This document shows positions 8,503 through 18,065 of a DNA stretch of 64,000 bases, piece after piece. Under the pieces are notes generated by a model. It did no database searches. It was not told where the DNA came from and saw only the letters and a list, made by a program, of their open reading frames with translations. The first letter of the stretch is position 1. Each line of letters starts with the position of its first letter. The stretch is from Saprospiraceae bacterium. GTDB lineage: Bacteria > Bacteroidota > Bacteroidia > Chitinophagales > Saprospiraceae. The translations under genes and the position numbers were made by a program. Location of the stretch: contig JADKGL010000003.1 in NCBI GenBank assembly GCA_016722295.1, forward strand, positions 183,661-247,660, given 5' to 3'.

Positions 8503-8861
8503 TATAATTCCTCTAATTTTTCCTTGGTAAAAACACTAATAGTATCTCCAGTATTAATTGTCCCTTTCGGTTCAAAAAGCAATACCCAAACCTCTTCTTC
8601 GGCAATTGGCTTGTGTTCCGTCCCTTGTGGTACGATTATAAATTCATTTTCATTAATGATCATTGTTTTATCTCGAAATTCAATCGTAAGGCTGCCCTTG
8701 ATTACCATAAATAATTCATCTTCGTGGACATGCTTATGCCATACAAATTCCCCTTTTAATTTAGCTAGTTTTACATATTGGCTATTTAATTCGCCTACTA
8801 TTTTTGGCGACCAATATTCTGTAAATAATGAAAATTTTTCTAATACATTTATTTTGACCAT
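8502..8861 (-). CDS. Cupin domain protein
   Basis: A 119-residue single-domain cupin. Metal-binding motif 1 is WHKHVHEDELFMVIKG (His44, His46 and Glu49 likely), and motif 2 is VPQGTEHKP with His83. No signal peptide, so cytoplasmic. It lies directly upstream of, and overlaps by one base, the S41 lipoprotein gene. Members of this family are often small metal-dependent enzymes or sensors; a specific activity cannot be read from the sequence. Confidence 0.85.
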   Translation of the reverse strand: MVKINVLEKFSLFTEYWSPKIVGELNSQYVKLAKLKGEFVWHKHVHEDELFMVIKGSLTIEFRDKTMIINENEFIIVPQGTEHKPIAEEEVWVLLFEPKGTINTGDTISVFTKEKLEEL

Positions 8862-9189
8862 TTTGTATAATTTAAAATTTTGATTTCGTAATCACAAAAA
8901 TTCTCGCCAACAAATCGAATTATATCTTTTTTACTCATTGACTTTTTACTTGTTTGTGGTCTTATCATATCCTGAATTTCAATTAGTATGAAGTTTAAAT
9001 ATATAACGACAAAACCAAAAATTATTTCAAACTAAATTCCTATAAACTGAAAGCATAAAGTTTCTTATTGTAAAAATAGCATTAAATTATGTAAATATAA
9101 AAATTGATATCGGTTTTCTAATAATAGCTATTATTGACTATTATATTCACATAATGTTTGTATTAATTTATAAATAGTTTTGCCAACTA
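8862..9189. other. AT-rich spacer, no gene seen
   Basis: About 330 bases upstream of the cupin gene. Low complexity and rich in A/T, with no open frame of note, no clear hairpin and no full promoter match. Confidence 0.4.
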
Positions 9190-9515
9190 TCAAAATTTCT
9201 CAAGCAAAGAGTTTTTATAAACTTCCAATGCTCGTTTTCTTGCGAAATCATGCTCTACAATTTCTGGTAAATAATCAGGTGCAAAATTCATTATCCACTT
9301 ATTGATGTACAGTAAGTCAGCATCAAACTTTTTTGTAAGTTCATACGGATTAAAAATTTTGAAATAAGGAGCAGCATCAAAACCACAACAGCTGCCAATT
9401 GCCAGTTTCCATTATTAGACGGTAGTTCAAAATCTAAAAGCTTTTCTGCAAAATAAGCCTTTCCATATCGCCAATCAATCAACAAGTTACATACTTCAAA
9501 TTTGTATAATTCCAA
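9190..9515 (-). pseudogene. 3'-end relic of a deoxyribodipyrimidine photolyase
   Basis: The minus strand encodes the C-terminal ~100 residues of a DNA photolyase. One frame gives NLLIDWRYGKAYFAEKLLDF and SNNGNWQLAA. After a frameshift near 9390-9405 the adjacent frame gives GCDAAPYFKIFNPYE, KFDADLLYINKW, PEIVEHDFARKRALEVY and a stop at 9190. These are the flavin-binding blocks at the end of class I photolyases. The N-terminal antenna domain and most of the FAD domain are missing upstream, so this is a truncated relic and not merely a frameshifted gene. No nearby mobile element explains the loss. Confidence 0.78.
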
Positions 9516-9594
9516 TTTTAGGTAAAAATAGAAAATTTATTTTGGAATTTGAAAGTAAATCTTTGCGAACTGCATTCTTTAATGAATCGTAATA

Positions 9595-10020
9595 TCAGAT
9601 ATTTTTTTTCTTATAAATGTCTTTTCTTAAAGTCCAGTAGTTTTCAATAAATTCTTTTACTTTTTCCAAGCTGTCTGCTTTAGGATTTGGAATGATGAAA
9701 ACTTCTCTATCTTCTCTTTCAACTTCAACGCCTATATATTCTGAAATTAAGTTTTCAAACTCATAAACTTCTGGGAAATCTGAATCTCCATGGATCTCAT
9801 TTCCATCTCCATCTATAAAAGGGGGACAATCTACAATTAAATAAATATTTCCGCTTTTCCTAAGCGTTAAATTTGGAGTAGCTCCACCAAAATCACCAAC
9901 TTCTACTTCCTTTTCAATGATTTCGTCTAATTCTTCAAAACTAAGTTTTTGTTCTGTAGAATGACTTGTTAATGATGAATTTTCAGTATTTTTCTTTTTA
10001 AAAAAGTCAAAAAGGCCCAT
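9595..10020 (-). CDS. Hypothetical protein, small acidic
   Basis: A 141-residue protein I do not recognise. It opens with MGLFDFFKKKN, an amphipathic start common to small cytoplasmic proteins of this phylum. It continues with an acidic segment (FEELDEIIEKEVEVGDFGG), a beta-rich middle (IYLIVDCPPFIDGDGNEI) and a C-terminal helix (KVKEFIENYWTLRKDIYKKK). No signal peptide or membrane segment. Size and composition would suit an immunity-type or housekeeping protein, but nothing proves it. It is flanked by spacers on both sides. Confidence 0.6.
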   Translation of the reverse strand: MGLFDFFKKKNTENSSLTSHSTEQKLSFEELDEIIEKEVEVGDFGGATPNLTLRKSGNIYLIVDCPPFIDGDGNEIHGDSDFPEVYEFENLISEYIGVEVEREDREVFIIPNPKADSLEKVKEFIENYWTLRKDIYKKKNI

Positions 10021-10158
10021 GTTTTCGAAGATAAAATTAAATATTTACAAATATAAGATGAATACTATTTATTTTTAGTAAATATGCTTTTGAATACGTT
10101 AATCAAATCAACTAACTCAATTTAATGTGGCACTTTCCTCTTGATTTTCAAAATGTGA

Positions 10159-10737
10159 TTATTTATAGTGTCCAATTATTTTATATTTGAATAAACAGTC
10201 TTCAATAACTTGACCTGCTCCAATATTGTGAACGATCATATGTCTTTTGCCATCACTGGATTTTTGCTTAACTACAATTCCAATATGGGTCACAGCTCCA
10301 CCCAAGTTCCAGCTAACAATATCTCCTGGTGAATAATTTTGTGGATTTTGGTTTATAATTAATACAGTGCGATGTCTTGTAAAATAAGTCATTAGATTTG
10401 GTACACGACGATGATCTATATTACAATCAGGTCTTATTTGTTTCCAAAGATTTGGATATTTTTCAAAATGAGTTCGCATATCTTGGTGAACTTCTTTTTG
10501 GAGATCTATTCCGATTAATCTAAAAGCCCGAATTACAACATCTGTACACACTCCTTTGTCCGATGGGACATCTCCATTGGGATATTTAATTTTAAAATAG
10601 CTTGGATCATATTTCACTTTTTGTTTTGTCAAGCTCATTGCAGCTTCTGCAAGATTTTCATATAAAACAGTATTTGATTGTCCGTATATGGATATTGTGA
10701 AGAGAATTATTTTGAATATAACTAAGCATTTTTTCAT
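10159..10737 (-). CDS. DUF1287 family secreted protein (NlpC/P60-like fold)
   Basis: A 192-residue exported protein with signal peptide MKKCLVIFKIILFTISIYGQ. The family signature is present: VCTDVVIRAFRLIGIDLQ with the probable nucleophile cysteine, QKEVHQDM, DHRRVPNLMTYF, then SPGDIVSWNLGG and HIGIVV with the conserved histidine. DUF1287 proteins resemble cysteine peptidases/amidases of the NlpC/P60 type and may act on cell-wall peptides in the periplasm. It is a single gene; the downstream spacer is short. The family call is confident, the activity inferred. Confidence 0.85.
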   Translation of the reverse strand: MKKCLVIFKIILFTISIYGQSNTVLYENLAEAAMSLTKQKVKYDPSYFKIKYPNGDVPSDKGVCTDVVIRAFRLIGIDLQKEVHQDMRTHFEKYPNLWKQIRPDCNIDHRRVPNLMTYFTRHRTVLIINQNPQNYSPGDIVSWNLGGAVTHIGIVVKQKSSDGKRHMIVHNIGAGQVIEDCLFKYKIIGHYK

Positions 10738-11079
10738 TCTATTTATTTGAATTAAGCGATTATCTGCTTCTTGAAAAAGAACGAATTGTTATTATTATTA
10801 TTTGAATTATTTTGTTTTATTTCAGCAGAGAAATTTAGATACGAGAGTGGTAAAAATGTAAGTCTTTGATACAATAAGAATATAGATCTAATGTTCTATT
10901 TCGTAACCACATGAAGCAGTATTGTAGAATAGATACTTCACTCAGGATAGTATTGAAAGATGAAATTGGTTTTTTAACAGATAGGGAAGAAAGCTAAAAT
11001 TCTTGCCTTCGTCGAAAAAATAAGCACCTTGAAAGAATATTCCAATATCTTACACTAGATTCATTACTTTTGTCACTCA
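10738..11079. other. Divergent spacer between DUF1287 gene and MacB-type permease
   Basis: About 340 bases of AT-rich sequence containing two divergent start regions. A -7-like box TACTTTTG lies at 11065-11072, only 7 bases before the permease ATG, without a clear -33 element. No further gene seen. Confidence 0.4.
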
Positions 11080-12318
11080 ATGGATACGAAAGAAGTAATA
11101 AGGATTTCTTGGGGCAATGTGAAAGCGAATCTCCTTCGGACCTTTCTTACATTAATTATCATTGCCTTAGGTGTAATGGCTCTTGTAGGTATTTTGACCG
11201 CAATTGATGGTATAATTTATAGTATGAGTAGCAATTTTAGTCACCTTGGAGCTAATTCTTTTTCTATCAATAAGGGAGGAATGAATATGAGAAAACATGA
11301 AGGGGGAAGACACACTAAAGAAGTAGAATCGATCAGCTATGATCAAGCGATGGATTTCAAAGAGCGATTTGCTGAAAGAGGTTTGGTTTCTATTTCATTA
11401 GGAGCCTCTGGCCGATCTACCATCCAATATCAAAATAAAAAAACAAACCCCACAATAAAAGTAAGAGGAGTTGATGAAAATTATTTTAAAGTTGCAGGAT
11501 ATGAGATTGAAGCAGGAAGAGCTTTTTCTACACATGAATTAGAAAATGGTTTGAATAAAGCCATTATCGGGATGGAAATTGTAAAGAAATTGTTCGATGG
11601 AGGTATTGACCTATCTTTGAATAAAACAATCACTATTGATGAGCAGAAATACATTGTTGTAGGTGTCCTTAAATCTAAAGGTAGTTCTATGAATGAAGGG
11701 GCAGATAAACGAGTCATCATTCCATTGTTAAAATCGAAATTAGAGTATGCTGCACAAAGTTCCAATTACAATATTAATGTCGCAGTAAGCAATCCAATTA
11801 AAATGGATGAAACAGTATCACTAGCATTGGGGGAAATGCGAATTGTTAGAGGATTAAAATCCTATGAAGAAAATAATTTTGACATCTTTAAAAGCGATGG
11901 AATAATCGAATTTCTAAAAGAAAATACAGTGAAATTGAGAGCTGCAACGATTGCAATAGGATTGATTACCTTGTTAGGCGCAGCTATCGGATTGATGAAT
12001 ATTATGTTGGTTTCTGTGACGGAGAGAACAAAGGAAATAGGCATTGCAAAAGCACTCGGAGCGACGAGAAAGTGGATCTTATTTCAGTTTTTATTTGAAG
12101 CTATGATCGTATGTTTATTGGGTGGCGTGATGGGTATTTTATTGGCGATTCCTTTGGGGAATATTGTCACATACATTATGGGTGGAAGTTTTATTATCCC
12201 TTGGGCTTGGATGCTTTTGGGGCTCACAGTTTGTATCATCGTAGGTATTATTTCAGGTTTGTATCCCGCGTTGAAAGCCGCAGCACTTGATCCAGTAGAA
12301 GCATTGCGATATGAATAG
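11080..12318 (+). CDS. MacB/FtsX-family ABC transporter permease
   Basis: A 412-residue inner-membrane protein with the MacB layout: an N-terminal membrane helix (FLTLIIIALGVMALVGILT, residues ~23-41), a large periplasmic MacB-PCD domain (to residue ~285), then three C-terminal helices of the FtsX domain (AATIAIGLITLLGAAIGLMN; FLFEAMIVCLLGGVMGILL; AWMLLGLTVCIIVGIISGLY). The cytoplasmic coupling motif VTERTKEIGIAKALGATR is intact, so it should pair with an ATPase encoded elsewhere. It likely moves lipids, peptides or signals across the envelope. It overlaps the next gene by 8 bases. Confidence 0.9.
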   Translation: MDTKEVIRISWGNVKANLLRTFLTLIIIALGVMALVGILTAIDGIIYSMSSNFSHLGANSFSINKGGMNMRKHEGGRHTKEVESISYDQAMDFKERFAERGLVSISLGASGRSTIQYQNKKTNPTIKVRGVDENYFKVAGYEIEAGRAFSTHELENGLNKAIIGMEIVKKLFDGGIDLSLNKTITIDEQKYIVVGVLKSKGSSMNEGADKRVIIPLLKSKLEYAAQSSNYNINVAVSNPIKMDETVSLALGEMRIVRGLKSYEENNFDIFKSDGIIEFLKENTVKLRAATIAIGLITLLGAAIGLMNIMLVSVTERTKEIGIAKALGATRKWILFQFLFEAMIVCLLGGVMGILLAIPLGNIVTYIMGGSFIIPWAWMLLGLTVCIIVGIISGLYPALKAAALDPVEALRYE

Positions 12319-12733
12319 TGCAGATCTAAAAGAAAGTCTTCTTAAAGAATTGAATGATCAGACCTTTGCGATGCTGAAGGCTTCAGCTTTGCATGGTGTA
12401 GGAGTTTTTGCCATCCGAGCGATTAGCAAAGGAGAAAGAAATGTTTTTTCTAAAGAAATAGGAGAATGGGTAGAAGTAAGCTTCGAAGAAGTAAAAACAC
12501 TGCCGCACTATATTCAAGAGCTCATCCAAAATTATTGTTTGTTTGACGAGCAAGTTTATTTTGTTCCTGCACATGGATTTAAATCAATCGATATTAGTCT
12601 TTGTCTCAATCATTCAGACCATCCCAATCTTATTTCAATAGAAGATGGCGCTTATTTTGAAGCGATAAGAGATATAGCTGTAAATGAGGAATTGACCATT
12701 GACTATGGTACTATTTGTGATAGCAAGGAATAG
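12311..12733 (+). CDS. SET domain protein
   Basis: A 140-residue stand-alone SET domain, the fold of protein lysine methyltransferases. Visible motifs are GVGVFAIRAISKGE (residues ~29-42), the SAM/pseudoknot motif LCLNHSDHPN (Asn100, His101), and ELTIDYG at 128-133 with the catalytic-site tyrosine. The post-SET cysteines seen in many eukaryotic enzymes are absent, as is normal for short bacterial members. It starts inside the end of the permease gene, so the two are co-expressed. The target protein is unknown. Confidence 0.87.
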   Translation: MNSADLKESLLKELNDQTFAMLKASALHGVGVFAIRAISKGERNVFSKEIGEWVEVSFEEVKTLPHYIQELIQNYCLFDEQVYFVPAHGFKSIDISLCLNHSDHPNLISIEDGAYFEAIRDIAVNEELTIDYGTICDSKE

Positions 12734-13066
12734 AACTAAGTGTATAGATTCAATTTAAATTTATCAAAAAAAAAAAAGATGAATACAATATTTTGAATTT
12801 TATTAAAAATGTTGATTTAGGCTCTTACACATTTCAATTTTAACTAAAGTATTTTCAAATGTTAAAGTTTGAAAATAATTCACATTTAATTTGGAAAATT
12901 TATACTATCGCCATATATTTGAAAAAGTATTCCGTCACTTACGCGTCACCTACGTATATGAAAGAGACTCTATGATGGAATACTCAAAATTAAATAATAT
13001 TTAAATTAATAGTTGATCTATTTCAGCTATACTGAAACCTTTTTTTAAATTTTTAATACAATTATT
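12734..13066. other. Spacer carrying the promoter of the metzincin gene
   Basis: About 330 bases with an A-rich tract at 12766-12778 and a promoter at 12890-12921. The ~80 bases before the promoter resemble those before the T9SS paralogues at 16.9 and 19.2 kb (shared words AATGTTAAAGT and ATTCACATTTAAT). Confidence 0.5.
12890..12921 (+). promoter_or_regulatory. Promoter of the metzincin-T9SS locus
   Basis: TTTG at 12890-12893 is followed after 20 bases by TATATTTG at 12914-12921, an exact fit to the Bacteroidota -33/-7 consensus. Transcription would start ~7 bases later and run through the 8-bp repeat into the protease gene. Confidence 0.65.
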
Positions 13067-13100
13067 ATGAAAATTTCTCTTCTTCAGGAATTAAGTGTAA

Positions 13101-13172
13101 CTTCCAAACTTCCAAACTTCCAAACTTCCAAACTTCCAAACTTCCAAACTTCCAAACTTCCAAACTTCCAAA
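13101..13172 (+). repeat. Octanucleotide repeat (CTTCCAAA) x9
   Basis: Nine perfect tandem copies of CTTCCAAA occupy 13101-13172. All three forward frames stay open through the repeat and encode the 8-residue unit LPNFQTSK. An ATG at 13067 (MKISLLQELSVTSK) enters the repeat. With nine copies it runs into a TAA at 13178, but with seven or ten copies it would be in frame with the hydrophobic leader and the protease behind it. This is the layout of a slipped-strand contingency locus. The exact copy number in the assembly could be wrong. Confidence 0.85.
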
Positions 13173-13196
13173 CTTTGTAATAGATTATTAAATCTG

Positions 13197-14751
13197 TTGT
13201 TGATTTTATTCATGAATTATAGTGTTCAAGCGCAGCAACAGAGTGAATGCACTAGTGTTTTAATTGATTCCTCTAGTTCTGCTGTTGCAGTGAATAATCC
13301 ACCATGCCTTAATGTTGACAGTATATTTGAAAATTGTATCCCAGTTTATATAAAAGTCAATTTCCATTTTTTTGTAAATCAAGATTGTAAAGGTACAGTA
13401 ACAGTGCCAGGTTATGGAACTCAAGCTACTCAAAGTGAAGCAGCTGGTTGGGCTTCCTACATGATTTGGGAAGCAAATAATGTTCTTGCTAATAATCAGC
13501 CTCAATTAAATGCTGGGACCAGGTACTTCTTCTTCAGCTTCACATTGCAATCCAATCCGATGGGTATTAAAAGGCGTTTATTTCCATTGTGCAAATGAAA
13601 AGAATAATGGATATGAATTAAGCAGTTTATTATCAACTTATGGAAAAAATATAAACTCTGAACTAAATATATTTCTAGCTTTACCTATTGAAGTAACAAA
13701 TCAAGGCCCACTTATTCATGGAGGTGTAGCTTTTTTAAGAGGTACTGTTTCATCTATAAGAGCATTAGACTGGGGATTAATGAATCATGAATTAGCTCAC
13801 AATCTCGGAAATGGCCATAGTTTTGATGGAACAAGAAACTGTTTGGATGCACCAAAATTGGAGTTTGACTGGGATGAAAATTGTGATGGCATTATTTCAA
13901 ATAGTGAAAAACAAAGAAGATGTTGGATAAAGACGCCACCTAGCGATCCCATATGTAATCTTGCTCCAACTTGTCCCAATTTTCCCTGCTGTTTAGATGA
14001 TTTTATTGACAATAATGTAGTTGGCAATAATCCACAACGAAATGCTTGGACTAATTGTCAAATTAAGTCAGCGATTGAGCACATTGCAGATTATAAATGT
14101 GAATTTATTCAACAGGTTGGTGGGAATTGCCCACCTGCAAGTAGTGTAGTTACAAGATCTCCAATAGAGGATACTAAAGAATCACATTGCAGTTATTGTT
14201 TTGAAATAGACGGTAGTAGTAATTATGACCAGTACAAAATTGAAATTTACAATAATTCAAACCCAACCAATCCAATATTGTTAAAAACAGTAGGTTGGTT
14301 ATCTAGAGGGGCAAAACGGTTTTGTATAGGAGGGACTAATCTTTCAAATACATGGCAAGATGGTATGCTTCCAGGTGTGCCATATTTAATAAAATTAATT
14401 GTAAAAAATGATTGTGGAGAAGACGTCAATTCATACCCATTTATTCTGCCCAATCGAACTTGTTCAGTAAGTGGACCGAGTAGTGATAAAAAATTTGAAC
14501 TTAGAGTAAGTCCAAACCCAGCTTTTAATAATGCTGTAATACATTATGAATTGGATAACAGTTACGAGACTAAAGTGATGGTATCACATCCCTTATTTTC
14601 CAGTTTTAATTATGTCGCTAGTCCATTACAAATTCAAGAACTAGGCAACTATGATATAAGTATTCCAGTAAGTAGTTTTTTCCCTGGCATAAATGTGGTT
14701 ATATTATATGTGAACAACTCTATATACACTGAAACATTTATTAAACAATAA
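13197..14751 (+). CDS. Secreted metzincin metalloprotease, T9SS cargo (frameshifted)
   Basis: A ~520-residue exported protease after one frame correction. The leader LLILFMNYSVQAQ looks like a signal-peptide core but has no good ATG in frame; the likely start is 13067, separated by the octamer repeat. The frame breaks at GGG 13515-13517; with two G it reads LNAGPGTSSSASHCNPIRW and continues. The zinc site is MNHELAHNLGNGH (HExxHxxGxxH), the metzincin motif. DWDENCDGIIS just after resembles a calcium loop. Many cysteines follow, then a T9SS-like tail (LRVSPNPAFNNAVIHYEL). It probably degrades protein outside the cell. The next gene starts 11 bases later. Confidence 0.8.
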
Positions 14752-14762
14752 AAAAGCACGTT

Positions 14763-15674
14763 ATGAAGAAATTTAAATTAGGAATATTATTTTGCATTTG
14801 TTTATATACAGTCTTAGCTCAAAAGAAAGCAGATTTCGAATTCCCAATTTATTTTGAAGATGCAATTGGAAATCGAGATACAATAATTTATAGGGCTGAC
14901 TCTTCTGTTTTGGATGATCCTTCAACTAATAGGGATAATTTAAACCCAGATTGGGGAGAAGAATATTATAATGAACCATTCGATTCTATATTTGATGTAA
15001 GAGCATTTATAGGTTATGAATTTTGCAAAAATCCAATACAAAGTTTACAAATAGATGGCCCTTGTTTCAGTCCATCACCTTTTTTTGTTGCTTGTTATAC
15101 TAAGCATTGGCCTATAAAAGTGAGTTGGGATCCAAAAATATTTCAAAATAATTTTTGTTTTGATGGAGCTTTCTTACACTGATTTTTTATCTAACCACTA
15201 AAAGACTAAATGGAATTCCTCTTAATGGACTAGATTTTCGTTGTCTAAAAAGAGATGATCATGTCATAAATAACTATAGAAGTGATTCATTGTTTAAAAC
15301 TAAAAATCAGATATGTTTTCCTAAAGATATTAATGTAGTTGGCAAAGGTAAAGTTACTATTTGTCAACAAGTTTTTTACATTTAATAGAGATTGGTATGA
15401 CATGTGTCTTTCTACTTCTATTGATCCTGAATTCGAAGCATTGAATTTTACTATAGTTCCTACATTAGTGAATCAGCATCTAGAAATTCATTTAGATCAA
15501 GTATCAAAAATAAATTTCAGAATTTTTGACCAAGTAGGTAATTTAATCAGAAATGGAAATTGTCATTCAGCGAATCATCAAATTATGCTAGACGAATTAC
15601 CATCTGGATTATATTTTATTCAAATCAGAGATCAAGAAAATAGGATAGGAATTCAAAAATTTGTAAAAATGTAA
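14763..15674 (+). pseudogene. Secreted T9SS paralogue, copy 1 (frameshifted)
   Basis: First of three paralogues of a ~300-residue secreted protein of unknown function. Signal peptide MKKFKLGILFCICLYTVLAQ, then KKADFEFPIYFEDA and WGEEYYNEPFDSIFDVRAF. Frame breaks near 15167-15190 (a lost base in GCTTTCTTACACT and neighbouring changes) and near 15370 separate it from the 3' part, which restarts as RDWYDMCLSTSIDPEFEALN and ends with a sorting-tail-like RIFDQVGNLIRNG to QKFVKM. Its first half differs from copies 2 and 3, while its middle is nearly identical to copy 3. It follows the protease by 11 bases and probably shares its transcript. It is broken as read, but could be intact if the breaks are sequence errors. 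Confidence 0.75.
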
Positions 15675-15684
15675 GTTTAGTTTT

Positions 15685-15748
15685 AGTGGAAAGTAATAAG
15701 TTGTAAGTTTAAAATTAACTTACAACTTATTACTAAAAACTATCCACT
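15685..15748. terminator. Long hairpin after T9SS copy 1
   Basis: Perfect 18-bp arms AGTAATAAGTTGTAAGTT (15692-15709) and its complement (15717-15734), extended by AGTGGA/TCCACT outside. It sits 10 bases after the T9SS gene and between convergent genes, so it likely ends both transcripts. Related hairpins follow copies 2 and 3. Confidence 0.65.
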
Positions 15749-15853
15749 AATTACTAACTACTAAATTAATCTTGTTCTGACGAATTTAGAGAATGAATAA
15801 TAGTGGAAAGTGAACCGTTGTATGAAATTCAATAATGATAATGCATTACAGGA

Positions 15854-16698
15854 TTAAAGTTTCTCTATCTCAAATTGTGAAAGTCCAGTTGATTCTGATA
15901 TGATATGAATATCGACACCTAATTTCTTTAAAAGAATGGCAGTTTCAATTTTCCCTTCAATTTTCCCCTCTACCTTGCCGTCATCAAAAGCTGTATCAAT
16001 GGTATTCTTATAGTCTCTATATTGCTTCAAGTTCATTTCATATTGTTCCATTTCGATTGGGCCAAATTTTGCAATTTCTGCTTTTTCAAAAGCTTTATTA
16101 AAAACATGATCAGAAAATATATTTGGTATAGTTTGAAAATCTTCTAAATTTTTAATAAAAAAAAGCCACTGATCTAATCGAGTTGTGAGTTGGTTTTCTT
16201 GAAGTTTGAAGTTTGGCATTTCAAGATAAATGTAAGTCAATTTATCGTAAAATACCACATTGTTTTGATTTTTCAATTTGATAGAATGGACTACTTCGCT
16301 TTTTCTGGCTCGCTTTCATAATCATCAAAAGTAAAATCAATATACCTATACAATAAATTGCTTTGAGTTGATAGTTCCATTCTCCTTTTTTCAGCTTGTT
16401 CTCTGATAGGAAAGTAGAATAATATATGGTCCTGTCTTTGAAAAATTTTGTTTAGCTTTTGCAATTCGACAATGAATTTTTCCCCATTTTCCTTTTCACA
16501 GTAGATGTCGTAAATGGCTTTTCTATCATTTATTGTTTGACCTAGATGTTCGTTGTTTTTAAAATTTAAATCTATGATTTTACTGCGAGAGGGTAATAAA
16601 GCATTCAAAAAATCAATGAGCAGTGGCTTACTAGCCTCCTCCCCAAAAATCTTCTTAAATCCAAAATCCGTAAATGGATTGACATATTTTGCTTTCAT
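15854..16698 (-). pseudogene. Rpn-family PD-(D/E)XK nuclease/putative transposase, copy 1 (frameshifted)
   Basis: This is the frameshifted twin of the gene at 18066-18926. It starts at the ATG giving MKAKYVNPFTDFGFKKIFG. It carries FIVELQK, then loses frame. Compared with the intact copy it has six one-base changes: shorter runs in GCTTTTGC, GAAAAATTTT, GGAAAGTAG, AAATCAATAT and CGCTTTTTCTGG, and one longer T run in CCTTTTTTCAG. All but one are homopolymer length differences, so sequencing error is possible. If real, the copy is dead. It has two copies of the 12-bp GKIE-coding repeat instead of three. Confidence 0.78.
15944..15967 (-). repeat. 12-bp in-frame tandem repeat, two copies
   Basis: TTCAATTTTCCC occurs twice. 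On the coding strand it adds the residues EGKI within the linker before the last helix of the Rpn-type protein. The intact copy of the gene has three units. Confidence 0.85.
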
Positions 16699-16939
16699 CG
16701 AACCCAATTTATTATGCAAATATAGCTCAAAAAATCATGATTTTACAGAAAATTCATTCCTAGAGTTCACTTCTAACATCAACTAGTCTTTGTGAAAATT
16801 GGAGAAATTTTATGATAGTATATTTTAATTTTTAAAAAAACATATAATTAAATTGTCAACGTAAGTCTCCAATCATGCCTCATCAAACCAAATAGTAATG
16901 ACTAAAATGTTAAAGTACGAGTATGATTCACATTTAATA

Positions 16940-16968
16940 TTGAGAAATTAAAGAATAGCTTATATTTG
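16940..16968 (+). promoter_or_regulatory. Promoter of T9SS copy 2
   Basis: TTG at 16940-16942, 18 bases, then TATATTTG at 16961-16968; ATG follows at 16985. The region is nearly identical to that of copy 3 and resembles the metzincin promoter. Confidence 0.55.
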
Positions 16969-16984
16969 AATAAATATACCATTT

Positions 16985-17887
16985 ATGAAATTTTTCTATC
17001 TAGGCATAATATTATACTTTTCTGTATGGACAGCATTTTCACAAAAGAAAGCTGATTTCGAATTCCCATTTTATTTTGAAGATGCTAATGGCAATAAGGA
17101 TACAATAATTTTTAGAGCAGATAGCTCAATAGCAGATGAAGGAGGTCGATTGGATAATTTAAACCCTGAGTGGGGAGAAGAATACTATAATGAACCATTT
17201 GATTCTATTTTGATGTAAGAGCATTTTTAGATAATTTCTTTTGCAAAATCCTATAGAGCCTACGCAAAGATGGCCCTTGTTTCCAGTCCTTCACCTTTTT
17301 TGTTGCATGTTATACTAAGTATTGGCCAATAAAGTGAGTTGGGATCCAAAATGTTTCAAAATAATTTTTGCTTTGATGGGGCAATGGCATTTAACTGATC
17401 ACAATTTAATACTAAGAAGAATTCTTGGTGTTACTTTGGATAGCTTAGTTTATACTTGTTTAAAAGAGGCGATCATACCATAAATAATTTTAGAAGTGAT
17501 TCATTTTTAAGAACAAACATCAGATAGCATTTCCAGGTATATAAAAGTACAATTGGTAAAGGAAAGTGACAATAGGAGATCAAGTTTTTACTTTTACCAG
17601 AGATTGGTATGACATGTGCCTTTCTACTTCTATTGATCCTGAATTCGAAGCATTGAATTTTACTATAGTTCCTACAGTAGTGAACCAGCATCTAGAAATT
17701 CATTTTGATCAAGTAACAAAGATAAATTTCAGAATTTTTGACCAAGTAGGAAATTTAATCAGAAATGGAAATTGTCATTCAGCGAATCATCAAATTATGC
17801 TAGACGAATTACCATCTGGATTATATTTTATTCAAATCAGAGATCAAGAAAAATAGGATAGGAATTCAAAAATTTGTAAAAATGTAA
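16985..17887 (+). pseudogene. Secreted T9SS paralogue, copy 2 (multiply frameshifted)
   Basis: Second paralogue. The 5' part (MKFFYLGIILYFSVWTAFSQ, then KKADFEFPFYFEDANGNKD) is almost identical to copy 3, and the 3' part matches copies 1 and 3. The middle (about 17215-17590) carries several frameshifts and a diverged version of the segment, readable in pieces such as CLKRGDHTINNFRSDSF and IGKGKVTIGDQVFTFTRDW against CLKRDDHVINNYRSDSL and VGKGKVTICQQVFTFQRDW in copy 3. An extra A in the run before 17854 breaks the frame again just before the end. It is either a decaying copy or a badly resolved repeat in the assembly. Confidence 0.72.
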
Positions 17888-17897
17888 ATTTAGTTTT

Positions 17898-17960
17898 AGT
17901 GGAAAGTAATAAGTTGTAAGTTTAAAATTAACTTACAACTTATTACTAAAACTATCCACT
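17898..17960. terminator. Long hairpin after T9SS copy 2
   Basis: The same 18-bp arms as after copy 1 (17905-17922 and 17930-17947) with outer AGTGGA/TCCACT. It is part of the 2.2-kb duplication. Confidence 0.65.
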
Positions 17961-18065
17961 AATTACTAACTACTAAATTAATCTTGTTCTGACGAATTTA
18001 GAGAATGAATAATAGTGGAAAGTGAACCGTTGTATGAAATTCAATAATGATAATGCATTACAGGA

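Noticed and set aside
8524..8883. 119-codon frame opposite the cupin gene
   Set aside because: Shadow of a well-supported cupin with intact metal motifs on the other strand.
13101..13172. CRISPR or transposon end
   Set aside because: Perfect 8-bp tandem units without spacers and without flanking element; it is a simple sequence repeat.
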